Part shown: piece by piece, positions 8,591 to 17,626 of the stretch | Layout of the letters: the number at the start of each line of letters is the position of its first letter | How positions within the stretch are numbered: position 1 is the stretch's first letter | NCBI RefSeq assembly: GCF_002119405.1 | Contig: NZ_MTBG01000027.1 | Location: 1-45,579 of the forward strand | Reading direction: 5' to 3' | Source of the DNA: Pseudoruegeria sp. SK021 | GTDB lineage: Bacteria; Pseudomonadota; Alphaproteobacteria; Rhodobacterales; Rhodobacteraceae | DNA: 45,579 bases | Position numbers and translations under genes: made by a program | The notes under the pieces: model-generated | Database searches by the model: none | What the model was told of the DNA's origin: nothing | The model's input: the letters and a program-made list of their open reading frames with translations, nothing else

Positions 8591-8926
8591 TTCCGCTAGA
8601 ATCCGACATTCAAGCGGGGCGTCGGCGTGGAGCTCTCGACGCCACTAATCTTGCAGGTGCCGATCTGCCTAACTCTCAAAACGAAACGTGCTGCCCGGTC
8701 AATGGCGCAAAACCGCCGAAAACAGTGGCAGAGGAGGTGTCTGCCGCGACTTGTGACGATACCTCCTTTTTGGGAGGAAAAAATCACGATACGCATTCTT
8801 TCAACAAACGCCGATGGTCCATATTAATTTATTTCTATGGATTTTGTGCGGCTCTGTTCCTGAACGGTCCCGCCCACCTCGGGCTGGGATAAAGAATGAA
8901 GTTTCAGTCAAAAAAAGGCCACCGTC
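8591..8926. promoter_or_regulatory. Intergenic control region between SGNH hydrolase and RTX beta-helix gene
   Basis: A 336-bp divergent intergenic region with no supported gene. It contains two short inverted repeats. GGCAGA/TCTGCC has a 7-nt spacer at 8727-8745. CCTCC/GGAGG has a T-rich loop and an A-run after it at 8762-8777. There is also a markedly AT-rich tract around 8818-8840 that stands out from the GC-rich surroundings and could be part of the promoter of the beta-helix gene. No clear -35/-10 pair can be assigned with confidence. Confidence 0.35.
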
Positions 8927-11053
8927 ATGAGTGATATCCTCGTTAAGAGTTCGTCCGAACTTGTTCAGGCCCTGAGACAGGCAACAGGCGGAGACACGAT
9001 TTTCTTGGCACCGGGCGATTATGAGACCCTGTTCATCAAGGATCTCGCATATGCCTCGGATGTGACGCTCACGTCGCTCGATGCAGAAAATCCGGCAGTA
9101 TTCACCGCACCAGTCACGTTTGTCCGGGCGAACGGGCTGGTTCTGGACAATATTATATTCCAGTCCGACAGCATCGAGGGCACCTCTGGATCGGCGCCGT
9201 TGTTGTTCCTGCACAGCAGCGAGAATGTCACCATGACGGATCTCGTCTTTACCGGCTATCTTCCGTCGGAAGAGGAGGGGGTCGATGCCTACGCTGCGAC
9301 CACCACGCGCGGCGATGCCATCACCGGCTACGGCTACCAGACAGGCCTGCGAATCCACAATTCCGACAATGTCTCGCTCGAGGATGCCACGTTTCGGGAT
9401 CTGCGCTACGCCATTTACACAGGTGAAAGCACTGAGGTCGACCTGACCGGGATGAGCATTGAACAGGTGCGCGAAGGGATCATGTTCTACGAGGTTCAGG
9501 GTATGGTCATTTCCGACAGTGTGTTCCAGAATTTCAAGCCTTGGCTCGGCATGGATGACCCTGCTTACGACACAAATACACACGATCATCCGGACATGAT
9601 CCAGTACTGGGGCGACAACTCCACGCTGGGGGTGCATGACATCACGATCACCGGAAATACCTTCATTGCCGAGCCGGGTGGATCCACCCAGACCATATTC
9701 GGCCATCTCGGCACTGGGCCGGCGGGGGTGACCGCCAGCAACTTCACCGTGACCGACAACACCATCATCAACGGCCACCCCCATGCCATCAGCCTCGGCG
9801 ATGTCGATGGCGCGGTCATCTCCGGCAACGTTCTGCTGCCCAACAGCGACGGGCTGCTGAAATACTGGGCTCCCTCCATCGGCGCACCCGGCGGCCAGAA
9901 CCTAGAGATCTACGACAACGTGGTGGTTTACTGGAACGGCTACGGGGTCTGGGCCCTCGACGAACAGGAGCGCGCTGCGGCAAATGTCTCTATCGGCGAC
10001 AACACGCTCCTGTCGGATGACCCCGACGACGAGAATTACTGGGGCTTCTGGAGCCCCGCCTCGGACTACCCGCTGGTGCAATGGGCAGAGGAGGCCGGGC
10101 TGGGAACGGTCCTGGGCACCGAGACCGGGGAGGTACTCTGGGCCAGCTCGCATGGCAGCTTTATCGAAGGTCTCGGCGGCGACGACACGTTGAGCGGCCG
10201 GGCAGGCACCGACATCCTGACCGGTGGCGGCGGGGCGGACCGATTCCTCTACGACATGCGCGGCGCAACAGTGCAGGGCGACGACCTGATCCTAGACCTA
10301 GACTTTTCCGAGGGCGACAGCCTCTACATTCTCACCGGAACCATGGGGCTTTTCAGCGACAGCGCCATCTCTGGGAACGACCTGCGGGTGCTTGGCGACG
10401 GCAGCTCGGCTATCGTTGACAGCTTTGCAGATATCGGAGAACTCGTCGCCTCCGGGGCGATGATCTATGACAGCGACGGGCTGGGCGGCGGCGTCCTGTC
10501 CCTGACCAGTGGCGACGGCCATGCTCTGTACATCGCCGGGCTCGATGCGGCATCCCTGCCTGAGGACACCATTGATCCGACCCCCGCCGACCCGGAGCCC
10601 GACATCCTTGGCACCGCCGCCGGCGAAACGCTCTGGGCCAGCAGTCGGGGCAGCTTCATCGACGCCCGGGAGGGAGACGACACGCTCTTCGGGCGGACCG
10701 GCGCCGATATCCTGATGGGCGGGGACGGTGCCGATCGCTTCGTGTTCGACCTGCGCTCCTCCTCCGCCGCCGAGGATGATCTGATCCTCGACCTCGACTT
10801 CTCCGAGGGCGACGAAATCTACATTCTTACGAACACCGCCGGCCAGTTCACCGACAGCCACGACCCCGGCAACGACCTGCGCATCCTTAGCGATGGCGCC
10901 TCGGTGATGATCACCAGCCTCGCCGATCTGCAGGAAGTTGTGGCCTCTGGCGCGATGACCTATGACAGCGACGGCGACAGCGGTGGGTTCCTCCGCCTGG
11001 CGGACGGAACAGGCTACGGCCTTCAAATCGAGGACCTCTACCCGTTGCTGTAA
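8927..11053 (+). CDS. Secreted right-handed beta-helix protein with two RTX-type C-terminal modules
   Basis: 708 residues, no signal peptide. Residues 1-390 form a right-handed parallel beta-helix (repeated short strands such as NVTMTDLVFTGY, VDGAVISGNVLLP) of the lyase/epimerase superfamily. The core motif DHPDMIQYW is at 220-228, preceded by FQNFKPWL and followed by TIFGHLGTGPAG. Residues about 393-708 are two copies of a module of about 150 residues, each with a G-D-D-T-L-x-G-R-x-G-x-D-I-L calcium-binding segment and the phrase DDLILDLDFSEGD. Calcium-binding repeats, absence of a signal peptide and a hydrophobic C-terminus (IEDLYPLL) argue for type I secretion. Likely role: extracellular lyase or C5-epimerase-like modification of the exopolymer. 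The catalytic type is not proven. The helix is homologous to the product of the gene at 18145. AAGG lies 8 bp before the ATG. Confidence 0.75.
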   Translation: MSDILVKSSSELVQALRQATGGDTIFLAPGDYETLFIKDLAYASDVTLTSLDAENPAVFTAPVTFVRANGLVLDNIIFQSDSIEGTSGSAPLLFLHSSENVTMTDLVFTGYLPSEEEGVDAYAATTTRGDAITGYGYQTGLRIHNSDNVSLEDATFRDLRYAIYTGESTEVDLTGMSIEQVREGIMFYEVQGMVISDSVFQNFKPWLGMDDPAYDTNTHDHPDMIQYWGDNSTLGVHDITITGNTFIAEPGGSTQTIFGHLGTGPAGVTASNFTVTDNTIINGHPHAISLGDVDGAVISGNVLLPNSDGLLKYWAPSIGAPGGQNLEIYDNVVVYWNGYGVWALDEQERAAANVSIGDNTLLSDDPDDENYWGFWSPASDYPLVQWAEEAGLGTVLGTETGEVLWASSHGSFIEGLGGDDTLSGRAGTDILTGGGGADRFLYDMRGATVQGDDLILDLDFSEGDSLYILTGTMGLFSDSAISGNDLRVLGDGSSAIVDSFADIGELVASGAMIYDSDGLGGGVLSLTSGDGHALYIAGLDAASLPEDTIDPTPADPEPDILGTAAGETLWASSRGSFIDAREGDDTLFGRTGADILMGGDGADRFVFDLRSSSAAEDDLILDLDFSEGDEIYILTNTAGQFTDSHDPGNDLRILSDGASVMITSLADLQEVVASGAMTYDSDGDSGGFLRLADGTGYGLQIEDLYPLL
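10105..11050 (+). repeat. Duplicated RTX-type module within the beta-helix gene
   Basis: Two consecutive protein modules are encoded at about 10105-10555 and 10600-11050. Shared landmarks in order are G-E-x-LWASS-x-GSFI, GDDTL-x-GR, GADRF, DDLILDLDFSEGD, YILT, GNDLR, VASGAM and YDSDG. They differ enough at the DNA level to be an old duplication. Each holds only a short calcium-binding stretch followed by a beta-rich domain like the C-terminal module of serralysin-type proteins. Confidence 0.7.
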
Positions 11054-11254
11054 CCGCCGCGACATGGTTTTTCCCGATGGTGGGGGCTTTCCTGCGTACA
11101 TGATGGTCCGGGCGGCCCTGCCGATGCCGGAAAGTTTCTGCGACCTTGCGCAGATTTTTCGCGCAATCCGGTGGGCGGGGCACATGGCCTCATGGACGCC
11201 GCCCCCATTGGGCGGCGATACAGTAAGCTGTGTAATGATTAAGGAGGCCCCGTG

Positions 11255-12493
11255 ATGGATGGCCAGGTCACTGAGATGCCCCGACTGGGAGCCGTGCGCG
11301 CCGACAAGCCGCTTTCGGGCCGCAAGGTTCTCATTATCGTTGAAAACCTGCCGCTGCCCTTCGATCGCCGGGTGTGGCACGAAAGCCGGACCCTGACTGC
11401 GGCCGGTGCGCAGGTTGCCGTGATCTGTCCTACCGGCAAGGGCTATGAGGCACCCTACGAGGAAATCGATGGGGTCCATATCTATCGCCACAAGCTGCCG
11501 CTGGATGCCAAGGGCGCGTCTGGCTACCTGCTGGAATACGGCGCCGCGCTTTTCCACGAGACCCGCCTAGCTTGGAAAATTCTATTCAAGCACGGATTCG
11601 ATACGGTCCAGGGCTGTAACCCCCCGGATCTGATCTTTCTGGTGGCCTGGCCGTTCAAGCTGATGGGCAAGCGCTACATCTTCGACCACCACGACATCAA
11701 TCCTGAACTCTACGAGGCGAAATTCAACAAGCGCGGCTTCTTCTGGAAGCTCATGGTGCTGTTCGAGAAACTGAATTTCTGGTCGGCCAATGTGGTGATC
11801 TCCACCAACCAGTCCTATCGGCAGATCGCGATGGAACGCGGTGGCAAGAAATCCGAGGACATCTTCGTGGTGCGTTCGGGCCCCGACCTGAACCGGCTGC
11901 ACGTGATGCCACCCAACCCGGCCTGGAAGAAGGGCCGCGAGGCGATGGTCGGCTATGTCGGCGTGATGGGGGACCAAGAAGGCATCGACCTGCTGCTGGA
12001 GGCCGCGCGCGAGATCGTGTTCGACCGGGGCCGCGACCTGCAGTTCGTACTGGTGGGCGGTGGGCCGGCCTTGGACGATCTTCAGGTGATGGCCAAGGAT
12101 CTGGGACTCGAGGACTACGTCACCTTTACCGGACGGGCCCCGGATACGGAGCTTTTCGAGGTGATGTCGTCGGCGGATGTCTGTGTGAACCCGGACCGGG
12201 TGAACCCGATGAACGACAAGTCCACCATGAACAAGATCTTGGAATACATGGCGTTTTCCAAGCCGATCGTGCAGTTCGAGGTGACCGAGGGGCGCTACAG
12301 CGCTCAAGAGGCCTCGCTTTACGCTGAGCCGAACAACACCACCGACATGGCTGACAAAATTCTGTCGCTGATCGACGACCCGGAACGGTCCGCCGAAATG
12401 GGCCGGATCGGGCGCGCCCGGGTAGAGAGCGAACTGAGCTGGGATTACCAAGTCGATACGCTGATCGCTGCCTATCAGCGTGCCAAGGGCTGA
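11255..12493 (+). CDS. Family 4 glycosyltransferase
   Basis: 412 residues, GT-B fold. The N-terminal domain has VLIIVENLPLPFDRRVW and the DHHDINPELY segment. The C-terminal nucleotide-sugar domain has GYVGVMGDQEGIDLLLEA, LVGGGPALDDL, VTFTGRAPDTEL, and the E-x7-E type donor-binding segment STMNKILEYMAFSKPIVQFE. It is a cytoplasmic enzyme that transfers a hexose or uronic acid onto the growing lipid-linked repeat unit; the donor is not predictable. A strong ribosome site AAGGAGG ends 7 bp before the ATG, with an overlapping GTG one codon earlier. Upstream 11054-11240 shows no gene. It is followed by a stem-loop and then a convergent glycosyltransferase. Confidence 0.88.
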   Translation: MDGQVTEMPRLGAVRADKPLSGRKVLIIVENLPLPFDRRVWHESRTLTAAGAQVAVICPTGKGYEAPYEEIDGVHIYRHKLPLDAKGASGYLLEYGAALFHETRLAWKILFKHGFDTVQGCNPPDLIFLVAWPFKLMGKRYIFDHHDINPELYEAKFNKRGFFWKLMVLFEKLNFWSANVVISTNQSYRQIAMERGGKKSEDIFVVRSGPDLNRLHVMPPNPAWKKGREAMVGYVGVMGDQEGIDLLLEAAREIVFDRGRDLQFVLVGGGPALDDLQVMAKDLGLEDYVTFTGRAPDTELFEVMSSADVCVNPDRVNPMNDKSTMNKILEYMAFSKPIVQFEVTEGRYSAQEASLYAEPNNTTDMADKILSLIDDPERSAEMGRIGRARVESELSWDYQVDTLIAAYQRAKG

Positions 12494-12495
12494 TC

Positions 12496-12522
12496 GAGGC
12501 CGGGGAGGTTGTCCCCGGCCTC
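12496..12522. terminator. Bidirectional stem-loop between convergent glycosyltransferase genes
   Basis: GAGGCCGGGG and CCCCGGCCTC form a perfect 10-bp stem around a 7-nt loop. It lies 3 bp after the stop of the forward GT4 gene and 14 bp before the end of the reverse GT2 gene. There is no T-run on either strand. Confidence 0.65.
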
Positions 12523-12536
12523 TGAATGACCTCGGC

Positions 12537-13427
12537 TCAGGCTCCCCGCAGGGCCTGAGCCAGCATCCACTGCGCCCGCGCGGCCCGCAGTCGCAAGAGC
12601 GTGGCCGCCCCGCGTTTCTTCTCAGTGCTATCCCTCAGTTTGTCCGATCCCAGTACCTTGGGCAGATGCGCCGGCCCCGATGCCGCGACAGCCAGCGCCC
12701 GAAGCGCCCATTTCGCCCGCTCTACTGGGGAGGTCCCGTTCAGGTGGAAGCCCTCGAGCGTGGTGCGCCGCCACTTCTTCGCCAGTGCCGGCCAGTCCTG
12801 CCGGGTCGGATGCGACACCGCCAGATCGTCGCGGTAGATCAGGCCGTAGCCCTTTGCCGTGGCGCGGAAACACCAATCCATGTCCTCCGACAGCCCAACG
12901 ATCATCGGCCCCACATCCTCGAACACCGCCCGCGAGGTCACGAGATTCGCGGTCACCGAAAACCCCTTTTCCTCGATGTAACTCTTCTGACAGAAGGCAA
13001 AGACGGTCTCGAAAGCCTCCGCCCCCGAGCGCGGGGCCGGGGTTTCGTCGAAGGTGTCGATGCGCCCGCCGATCACATCGGCAGTGCCCGCAAGAGCCAG
13101 CGCCGTGGACAGCCAGTCCGGCCCCGGCACGCAGTCGCTGTCGAGAAAGGCCAGATGCCGCGCCGAGGTCTCGGCCACGCCGCGGTTGCGGGCCGCCGCC
13201 GCGCCCTTTGTGGTCTCAGTGACGAACCGCGCCCAGAGGTGGGCCGCCCGCAGCGGGTCCAGATCGGCGGGGGTGTCGTTGTCGGCCACCACCACCTCCA
13301 CCGCCGCCCCGGCGGTGACTACCTGCGGGGCCAGTGCATCGAGGCATTTCCCCAGTCGGACAAGATCGTTGTAATGGGGGATGACGACCGCCAGATCTGG
13401 CTGGCTTTGGGGAATGAACTCGGACAT
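12537..13427 (-). CDS. Family 2 glycosyltransferase
   Basis: 296 residues from the ATG of MSEFIPQ, which has a GAGAG ribosome site; a longer start at 13463 is possible. It shows the GT-A motifs of GT2: AVVIPHYNDLVRLGKCLDAL at the N-terminus, VVVADNDTPAD, GAAAARNRGVAE, and the metal-binding D-x-D-like FLDSDCVPGPDWL. A later ED pair in LSEDMDWCFRATAKGYG is the usual base region. It probably adds one sugar of the repeat unit at the cytoplasmic face. No membrane helices. It is convergent with the GT4 gene and divergent from the next GT2 gene, with a 186-bp region between the two starts. Confidence 0.85.
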   Translation of the reverse strand: MSEFIPQSQPDLAVVIPHYNDLVRLGKCLDALAPQVVTAGAAVEVVVADNDTPADLDPLRAAHLWARFVTETTKGAAAARNRGVAETSARHLAFLDSDCVPGPDWLSTALALAGTADVIGGRIDTFDETPAPRSGAEAFETVFAFCQKSYIEEKGFSVTANLVTSRAVFEDVGPMIVGLSEDMDWCFRATAKGYGLIYRDDLAVSHPTRQDWPALAKKWRRTTLEGFHLNGTSPVERAKWALRALAVAASGPAHLPKVLGSDKLRDSTEKKRGAATLLRLRAARAQWMLAQALRGA

Positions 13428-13613
13428 GGCTCTCTCGGAAAGGGGCCGCCGGGATACCGGCATCGGGGCGGCAGGTTACATACAGGGGCAATCTGTCAAA
13501 TCCCATCCCGGGGGCAAACCCCTCATGATGTCGCCGGCAGTTCGTGTGTCCTTCGGTCAAATATCCCTCCCGGAAACGACCGGGCGGGACACGGTAGGTG
13601 TAAAGGGTAAGAA

Positions 13614-14678
13614 ATGGAAAATATTTCCGTTGGTGTCGTGATTGTGGCCTTCAACTCTGGGCAGGAGGTGGTGGATTGCACGGAATCCGTGCTCGCGGCT
13701 GCCCGTGCGGCCGGGCTCGGGCTTCGGGTGGTGGTGGTGGACAACGCCTCCGGCGACGACACGGTGGCGCGACTGCGCGACTGGGCCTCGGGCGCGACCT
13801 CTTATCTCCCAGCGGAAACCCTGCCCTTCGCCATCGACCCGCTGCCGAAACCGCTCTCCCTGCCCGAGGGGGGGCCGGAACTGGCCCCGGCACCGGAGGC
13901 ACCGGTGGCGCTGATCCACAGTGGGGCCAATCGCGGCTTCGCCGGGGGCGTGAATACTGGTCTGGCCTATCTGGCACGGTTTTCTGACCTCCGCCACATG
14001 TGGGTGCTGAACCCAGACAGTGTGGTCCCTCCCGAATCGCTGGTCGCCCTGAAGGCGGAACTCGCCAGAGGCGAGAGCTACGGGCTGATGGGCGGGCGGG
14101 TGACCTATCTCGATCCGCCGGACATGATCCAGATCGACGGCGGCGGCCGGGTGAACCGCCGCACGGGCGTCAGCATCAACAGCAATTTGGGCGCCTCGCA
14201 TGCGACGACCCCGTCGGCCCGGGCGGAGGATATGGATTTCATCATGGGGGCCAATGTTATCGCCAGCCGTGCCTTCTACGACAGCGTCGGCCCGATGCGC
14301 GAGGACTACTTTCTGTACTATGAGGAGGTGGACTGGGCGATGCGCCGGGGCGACCTGCCGCTGGCCTATTGCGAGGGGCTGCGCATTTACCATCTTGCCG
14401 GGACCGCCATCGGCTCGCCCACCCTGTCGAAACTGGCCTCGCCATTTTCGCTTTATTTCAAGCACCGCGGGCGGATGATGTTCGTGCGCCGGTTTCTGCC
14501 CGGGGCGCGGCTGTCGGCCTATGCCTATACGCTGGCCTATGCGGCCCGCTGCGTCTTGCGTGATCGCCAGCCAAAGGCCGCCGCCGCGGTGCTTCGAGGA
14601 GCATTGGGGTTAGGCGCACCGCAGGCCATCCGCGATCGTCTCGGGCCGGAGGCATGCCGGATTGCCTTTGGGAAGTGA
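13614..14678 (+). CDS. Family 2 glycosyltransferase (rhamnosyltransferase-like)
   Basis: 354 residues with GT2 signatures: VGVVIVAFNSGQEV, VVVVDNASGDDTVARL, the SGANRGFAGGVNTGL segment typical of the WbbL/rhamnosyltransferase subgroup, then MWVLNPDSVVPP (D-x-D region) and YFLYYEEVDWAMR with the catalytic E-E-x-D-W. It carries an insertion of about 35 residues rich in Pro and Ala between the first and second motifs (LPFAIDPLPKP to APEAP). It acts in cytoplasmic repeat-unit synthesis; the donor is unknown. A GGG-containing ribosome site precedes the ATG. The 250-bp stretch after it (14679-14928) shows no gene. Confidence 0.87.
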   Translation: MENISVGVVIVAFNSGQEVVDCTESVLAAARAAGLGLRVVVVDNASGDDTVARLRDWASGATSYLPAETLPFAIDPLPKPLSLPEGGPELAPAPEAPVALIHSGANRGFAGGVNTGLAYLARFSDLRHMWVLNPDSVVPPESLVALKAELARGESYGLMGGRVTYLDPPDMIQIDGGGRVNRRTGVSINSNLGASHATTPSARAEDMDFIMGANVIASRAFYDSVGPMREDYFLYYEEVDWAMRRGDLPLAYCEGLRIYHLAGTAIGSPTLSKLASPFSLYFKHRGRMMFVRRFLPGARLSAYAYTLAYAARCVLRDRQPKAAAAVLRGALGLGAPQAIRDRLGPEACRIAFGK

Positions 14679-14928
14679 TGCAACGATCCCGCCACGCCAC
14701 CGGAGAGCGTCCCGCTGGGGACCGCCATGGTGCCATCCGGAACCGCCGATGCGGGAAGGAATCCGGTGAAACCATCAATATCGCTGAACTTTCGGCCCAT
14801 CGGCCACTGCCGGAGGAAATGTGCACCGAAGCCATGGACTGCTATATTCGCCTCTTGGTAGCTTGGCTCCGATCCGGTCCCGACCGGCCACACGATCAGA
14901 TCACCGCGATACGTCGAAAGAACCTCCG

Positions 14929-16374
14929 ATGAGCACGATGAAAACCACCTATCCGCGCGGCTGGACCGCCCCGGGGCTGAGCGACAGCCTCTCCATGCCG
15001 TTCATGCTGGGACTGTTCGTGTTCTCGATCACCCAACCCTACCTGTTCAATTTCGGGGGCTTCATAATGGCCCCTTACCGGCTGCTGTTACTGATCATGC
15101 TGGTGCCGCTCATGCTGAATTGGGCCGCGGGCAAGTACAACGGCTTCTTCCTGTCCGACTTTCTGGTTCTGGGGCACTTGATGTGGATGCCAATCAGCAT
15201 GATCGTCAACGGTCAGGCCGCAGGCATGGTGACCTACGTGTCCTCCCAGTTCGTCGATATCGTCGGCGGCTATCTTTTGGGTCGGGCGGCATTCCAGAAC
15301 AAGGAGGACCTGATCTACTTCACCCGCTGTTTGCTGATCACGCTGGCCATCCTCTTGCCTTTCGCGATCATTGAGAGCATCGGCAAGGTCATGATCCTCA
15401 ATGATCTAGTCGAAAAAATTCCCTTAGCGGAAGCACACAAACGAACCACGCTGGCCTATGAGCCACGCTTCGGCATGCTACGCGCGCAAACCGCGACGCC
15501 GCATCCGATCCTGTACGGGATCACCTCGGCCATGGCCTTTTCTCTGGGCTGGCTGGTGCTGCCTCATGCCAAGAAACCGGTCAAGGGCGTGTTCGGCCGA
15601 CTGTGGCGGGTCTCGGGTAGCCTGGGCGGTACGTTCTTCGCGCTCTCCTCCGGCGGCTGGATGAATGTCATGATGCAGATCGGCTTCATGGGCTACAACA
15701 AGGTCTTCCGCCAGATCACCGCACGCTGGAAGCTGCTCCTGTGGGGGTTCGCCGCGTTTTATATGTTCTTGGTCTTCTACTCCGAGCGGCCGCCTTTCGT
15801 GGTGCTGTCGCGCATGGTCGCGCTCGACCAAGGAACCGCATGGTTCCGCTACCTGATCTTCGAGTACGGCTCCGCCGAGGTCGCGCGGCATCCGATCTTC
15901 GGCATGGGGCTGTTCTCAGACTATATCCGCGCGCCCTGGATGATCCCTTCGGTGGACAACCACTGGCTCTTGCAGGCGATGCGATGGGGCTATCCGGGGT
16001 TTCTCACGCTGGTGGTCGCCGCCTTCTATCCCCTCGTGAAACTGGGGATGAAGGACTACCGCGGCAACACCATGCTGTCGGATTTCCGCTACGCGATGAT
16101 TTTCTCCATGTTCGCCTATTATATCAGCATGGCGACGGTGGCGGTCTGGAACATCCAGTATTCGCTGATCATGATGATGATGGGCGCCACGGTGTGGCTG
16201 ATCAAGATCGAACCGCCGGATCCGAAGGCGGCTCCGACGGACGCCGAAGCGGAAGCCGCCCCGCGGCGGCAGAGCTACACCCGGTTTTCCGGGCCGCCGA
16301 GACCCCGACAGTCATCTTCTTCTGTCGCAGCAGGACCCTCCCTAAAGCGCCCACCGTCTCCGGCATCACGATGA
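14929..16374 (+). CDS. O-antigen ligase/Wzy-type polysaccharide polymerase
   Basis: 481 residues from the ATG of MSTMKTTYPRGW; the frame is open further upstream to 14821 without a better start. It has about 10-12 membrane segments. Residues 340-380 (EVARHPIFGMGLFSDYIR, then VDNHWLLQAMRWGYPG) match the large periplasmic loop and following helix of the O-antigen ligase/Wzy_C family, including the G-x-G and N-H pair. It probably polymerises lipid-linked repeat units in the periplasm after flipping by the Wzx-type protein at 22062. The last 55 residues form a charged, Pro/Ala/Ser-rich cytoplasmic tail with no recognisable domain. Confidence 0.75.
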   Translation: MSTMKTTYPRGWTAPGLSDSLSMPFMLGLFVFSITQPYLFNFGGFIMAPYRLLLLIMLVPLMLNWAAGKYNGFFLSDFLVLGHLMWMPISMIVNGQAAGMVTYVSSQFVDIVGGYLLGRAAFQNKEDLIYFTRCLLITLAILLPFAIIESIGKVMILNDLVEKIPLAEAHKRTTLAYEPRFGMLRAQTATPHPILYGITSAMAFSLGWLVLPHAKKPVKGVFGRLWRVSGSLGGTFFALSSGGWMNVMMQIGFMGYNKVFRQITARWKLLLWGFAAFYMFLVFYSERPPFVVLSRMVALDQGTAWFRYLIFEYGSAEVARHPIFGMGLFSDYIRAPWMIPSVDNHWLLQAMRWGYPGFLTLVVAAFYPLVKLGMKDYRGNTMLSDFRYAMIFSMFAYYISMATVAVWNIQYSLIMMMMGATVWLIKIEPPDPKAAPTDAEAEAAPRRQSYTRFSGPPRPRQSSSSVAAGPSLKRPPSPASR

Positions 16375-16465
16375 TCTTCTGCCGCGCGCGATGCGGGCGG
16401 CGCTTGCGGTCGGGAAGGAAAATGGGGCAGTCAGGGCGTAACTTGTTTTGTTAGGAGGTTCTGCC

Positions 16466-17488
16466 ATGTCCGCCGCCCGTCATGCCTTCATCACCGGCTC
16501 CGCCGGGTTCATCGGCTTTCATCTGGCCCGCCTGCTCCTCGAGGAGGGCTGGCAGGTCACCGGCTATGACGGGATGAGCGACTATTACGACGTCGCGCTG
16601 AAGCAGTCGCGCCATGACCTCTTACGCGGCTACGAAGGCTTCACCGCCCATGAGGCGCTGCTGGAAGACGCAGAAACCCTCATGGAGGCGGTGTCGCGCG
16701 CAAAACCCGATGTGATCGTTCATCTCGCCGCCCAGGCCGGGGTGCGTTACTCGATCGACAACCCGCGGGCCTATGTGGAGTCGAACCTGATCGGCACCTT
16801 CAACCTGATGGAAGCCGCGCTTAAGGTGCGCCCGGCGCATCTTCTGATGGCCTCGACTTCCTCGGTCTACGGGGCCAATACCGAGATGCCCTATACCGAG
16901 ACCGACAAATGCGACACGCAGATGTCCTTCTATGCGGCAACCAAGAAGGCCAACGAGGCGATGGCCCATGCATGGGCGCATATCCACGGCCTGCCGATCA
17001 CCATGTTCCGCTTTTTCACCGTCTACGGGCCCTGGGGCCGGCCGGACATGGCGCTGTTCAAGTTCACCAAGGCGATCCTGAACGGCGACCCCATCGACAT
17101 CTACAACCACGGCGAGATGTATCGCGACTTCACCTATGTGGAAGATCTGGTCCAAGGGATTTCACTGTTGATGGACGCGCCCCCGCCGGCCCCTGATGCC
17201 GGGGCCGCTGCGGTGCCGGGCGACAGCCTCAGCCCGGTCGCGCCCTGGCGTGTGGTCAATATCGGCAACTCGACCAAGGTGAAGCTTCTGGACTTCGTCG
17301 ATGCGATCGAGGTGGCGATCGGCCGGCCGGCCACGCGAAACTACATGGAAATCCAGCCCGGAGATGTGCCGGCCACCTGGGCGAATGCGGACCTGCTACG
17401 CGCGCTCACCGGCTATGCGCCGCAGACCGAGGTGACCGAGGGCGTCGCGGCCTTCGTCGCTTGGTACCGCGACTACTACAAGGTCTGA
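16466..17488 (+). CDS. UDP-glucuronate 4-epimerase
   Basis: 340 residues, extended short-chain dehydrogenase fold. NAD is bound by GSAGFIGFHLARLLLEEG. The region SDYYDVALKQSRHDLL and the stretch TVYGPWGRPDMALFKF with DIYNHGEMYRDFTYVEDLV are characteristic of UDP-glucuronate 4-epimerases. The catalytic Y-x-x-x-K is SFYAATKKANE (Tyr 156, Lys 160), with SSVYG upstream. The reaction is UDP-GlcA to UDP-GalA in the cytosol, with UDP-GlcA supplied by Ugd (34645-35946). The ATG follows TAGGAGGT by 6 bp, so the longer upstream frame is not used. It suggests galacturonate in the polymer. Confidence 0.9.
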   Translation: MSAARHAFITGSAGFIGFHLARLLLEEGWQVTGYDGMSDYYDVALKQSRHDLLRGYEGFTAHEALLEDAETLMEAVSRAKPDVIVHLAAQAGVRYSIDNPRAYVESNLIGTFNLMEAALKVRPAHLLMASTSSVYGANTEMPYTETDKCDTQMSFYAATKKANEAMAHAWAHIHGLPITMFRFFTVYGPWGRPDMALFKFTKAILNGDPIDIYNHGEMYRDFTYVEDLVQGISLLMDAPPPAPDAGAAAVPGDSLSPVAPWRVVNIGNSTKVKLLDFVDAIEVAIGRPATRNYMEIQPGDVPATWANADLLRALTGYAPQTEVTEGVAAFVAWYRDYYKV

Positions 17489-17626
17489 TCCGGGCAGGCT
17501 GCCGTCTGTCCTGTGCAGCCGACGGCCTATTGCACGGGCGTGGGGTGACGGCGCGGGCGGCTGCCGCTAGTCTGGCCCCGTCCGAATTGCCCACGCACTC
17601 TTTTGTTCCCTTACGAGGTTCCGGTC

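Noticed and set aside
8762-8777. Rho-independent terminator upstream of the RTX beta-helix gene
   Set aside because: The stem is followed by A, not T, on the plus strand, and the T-run precedes the stem on the minus strand.
8927-11053. Naming this gene algE and the one at 18145 algG
   Set aside because: The D-P-H-D active-site motif of mannuronan C5-epimerases is not seen; only fold, localisation and context are similar.
10298-11557. 419-codon minus-strand frame across the RTX modules and GT4 start
   Set aside because: It is antisense to two well-supported genes and arises from GC-rich codon structure.
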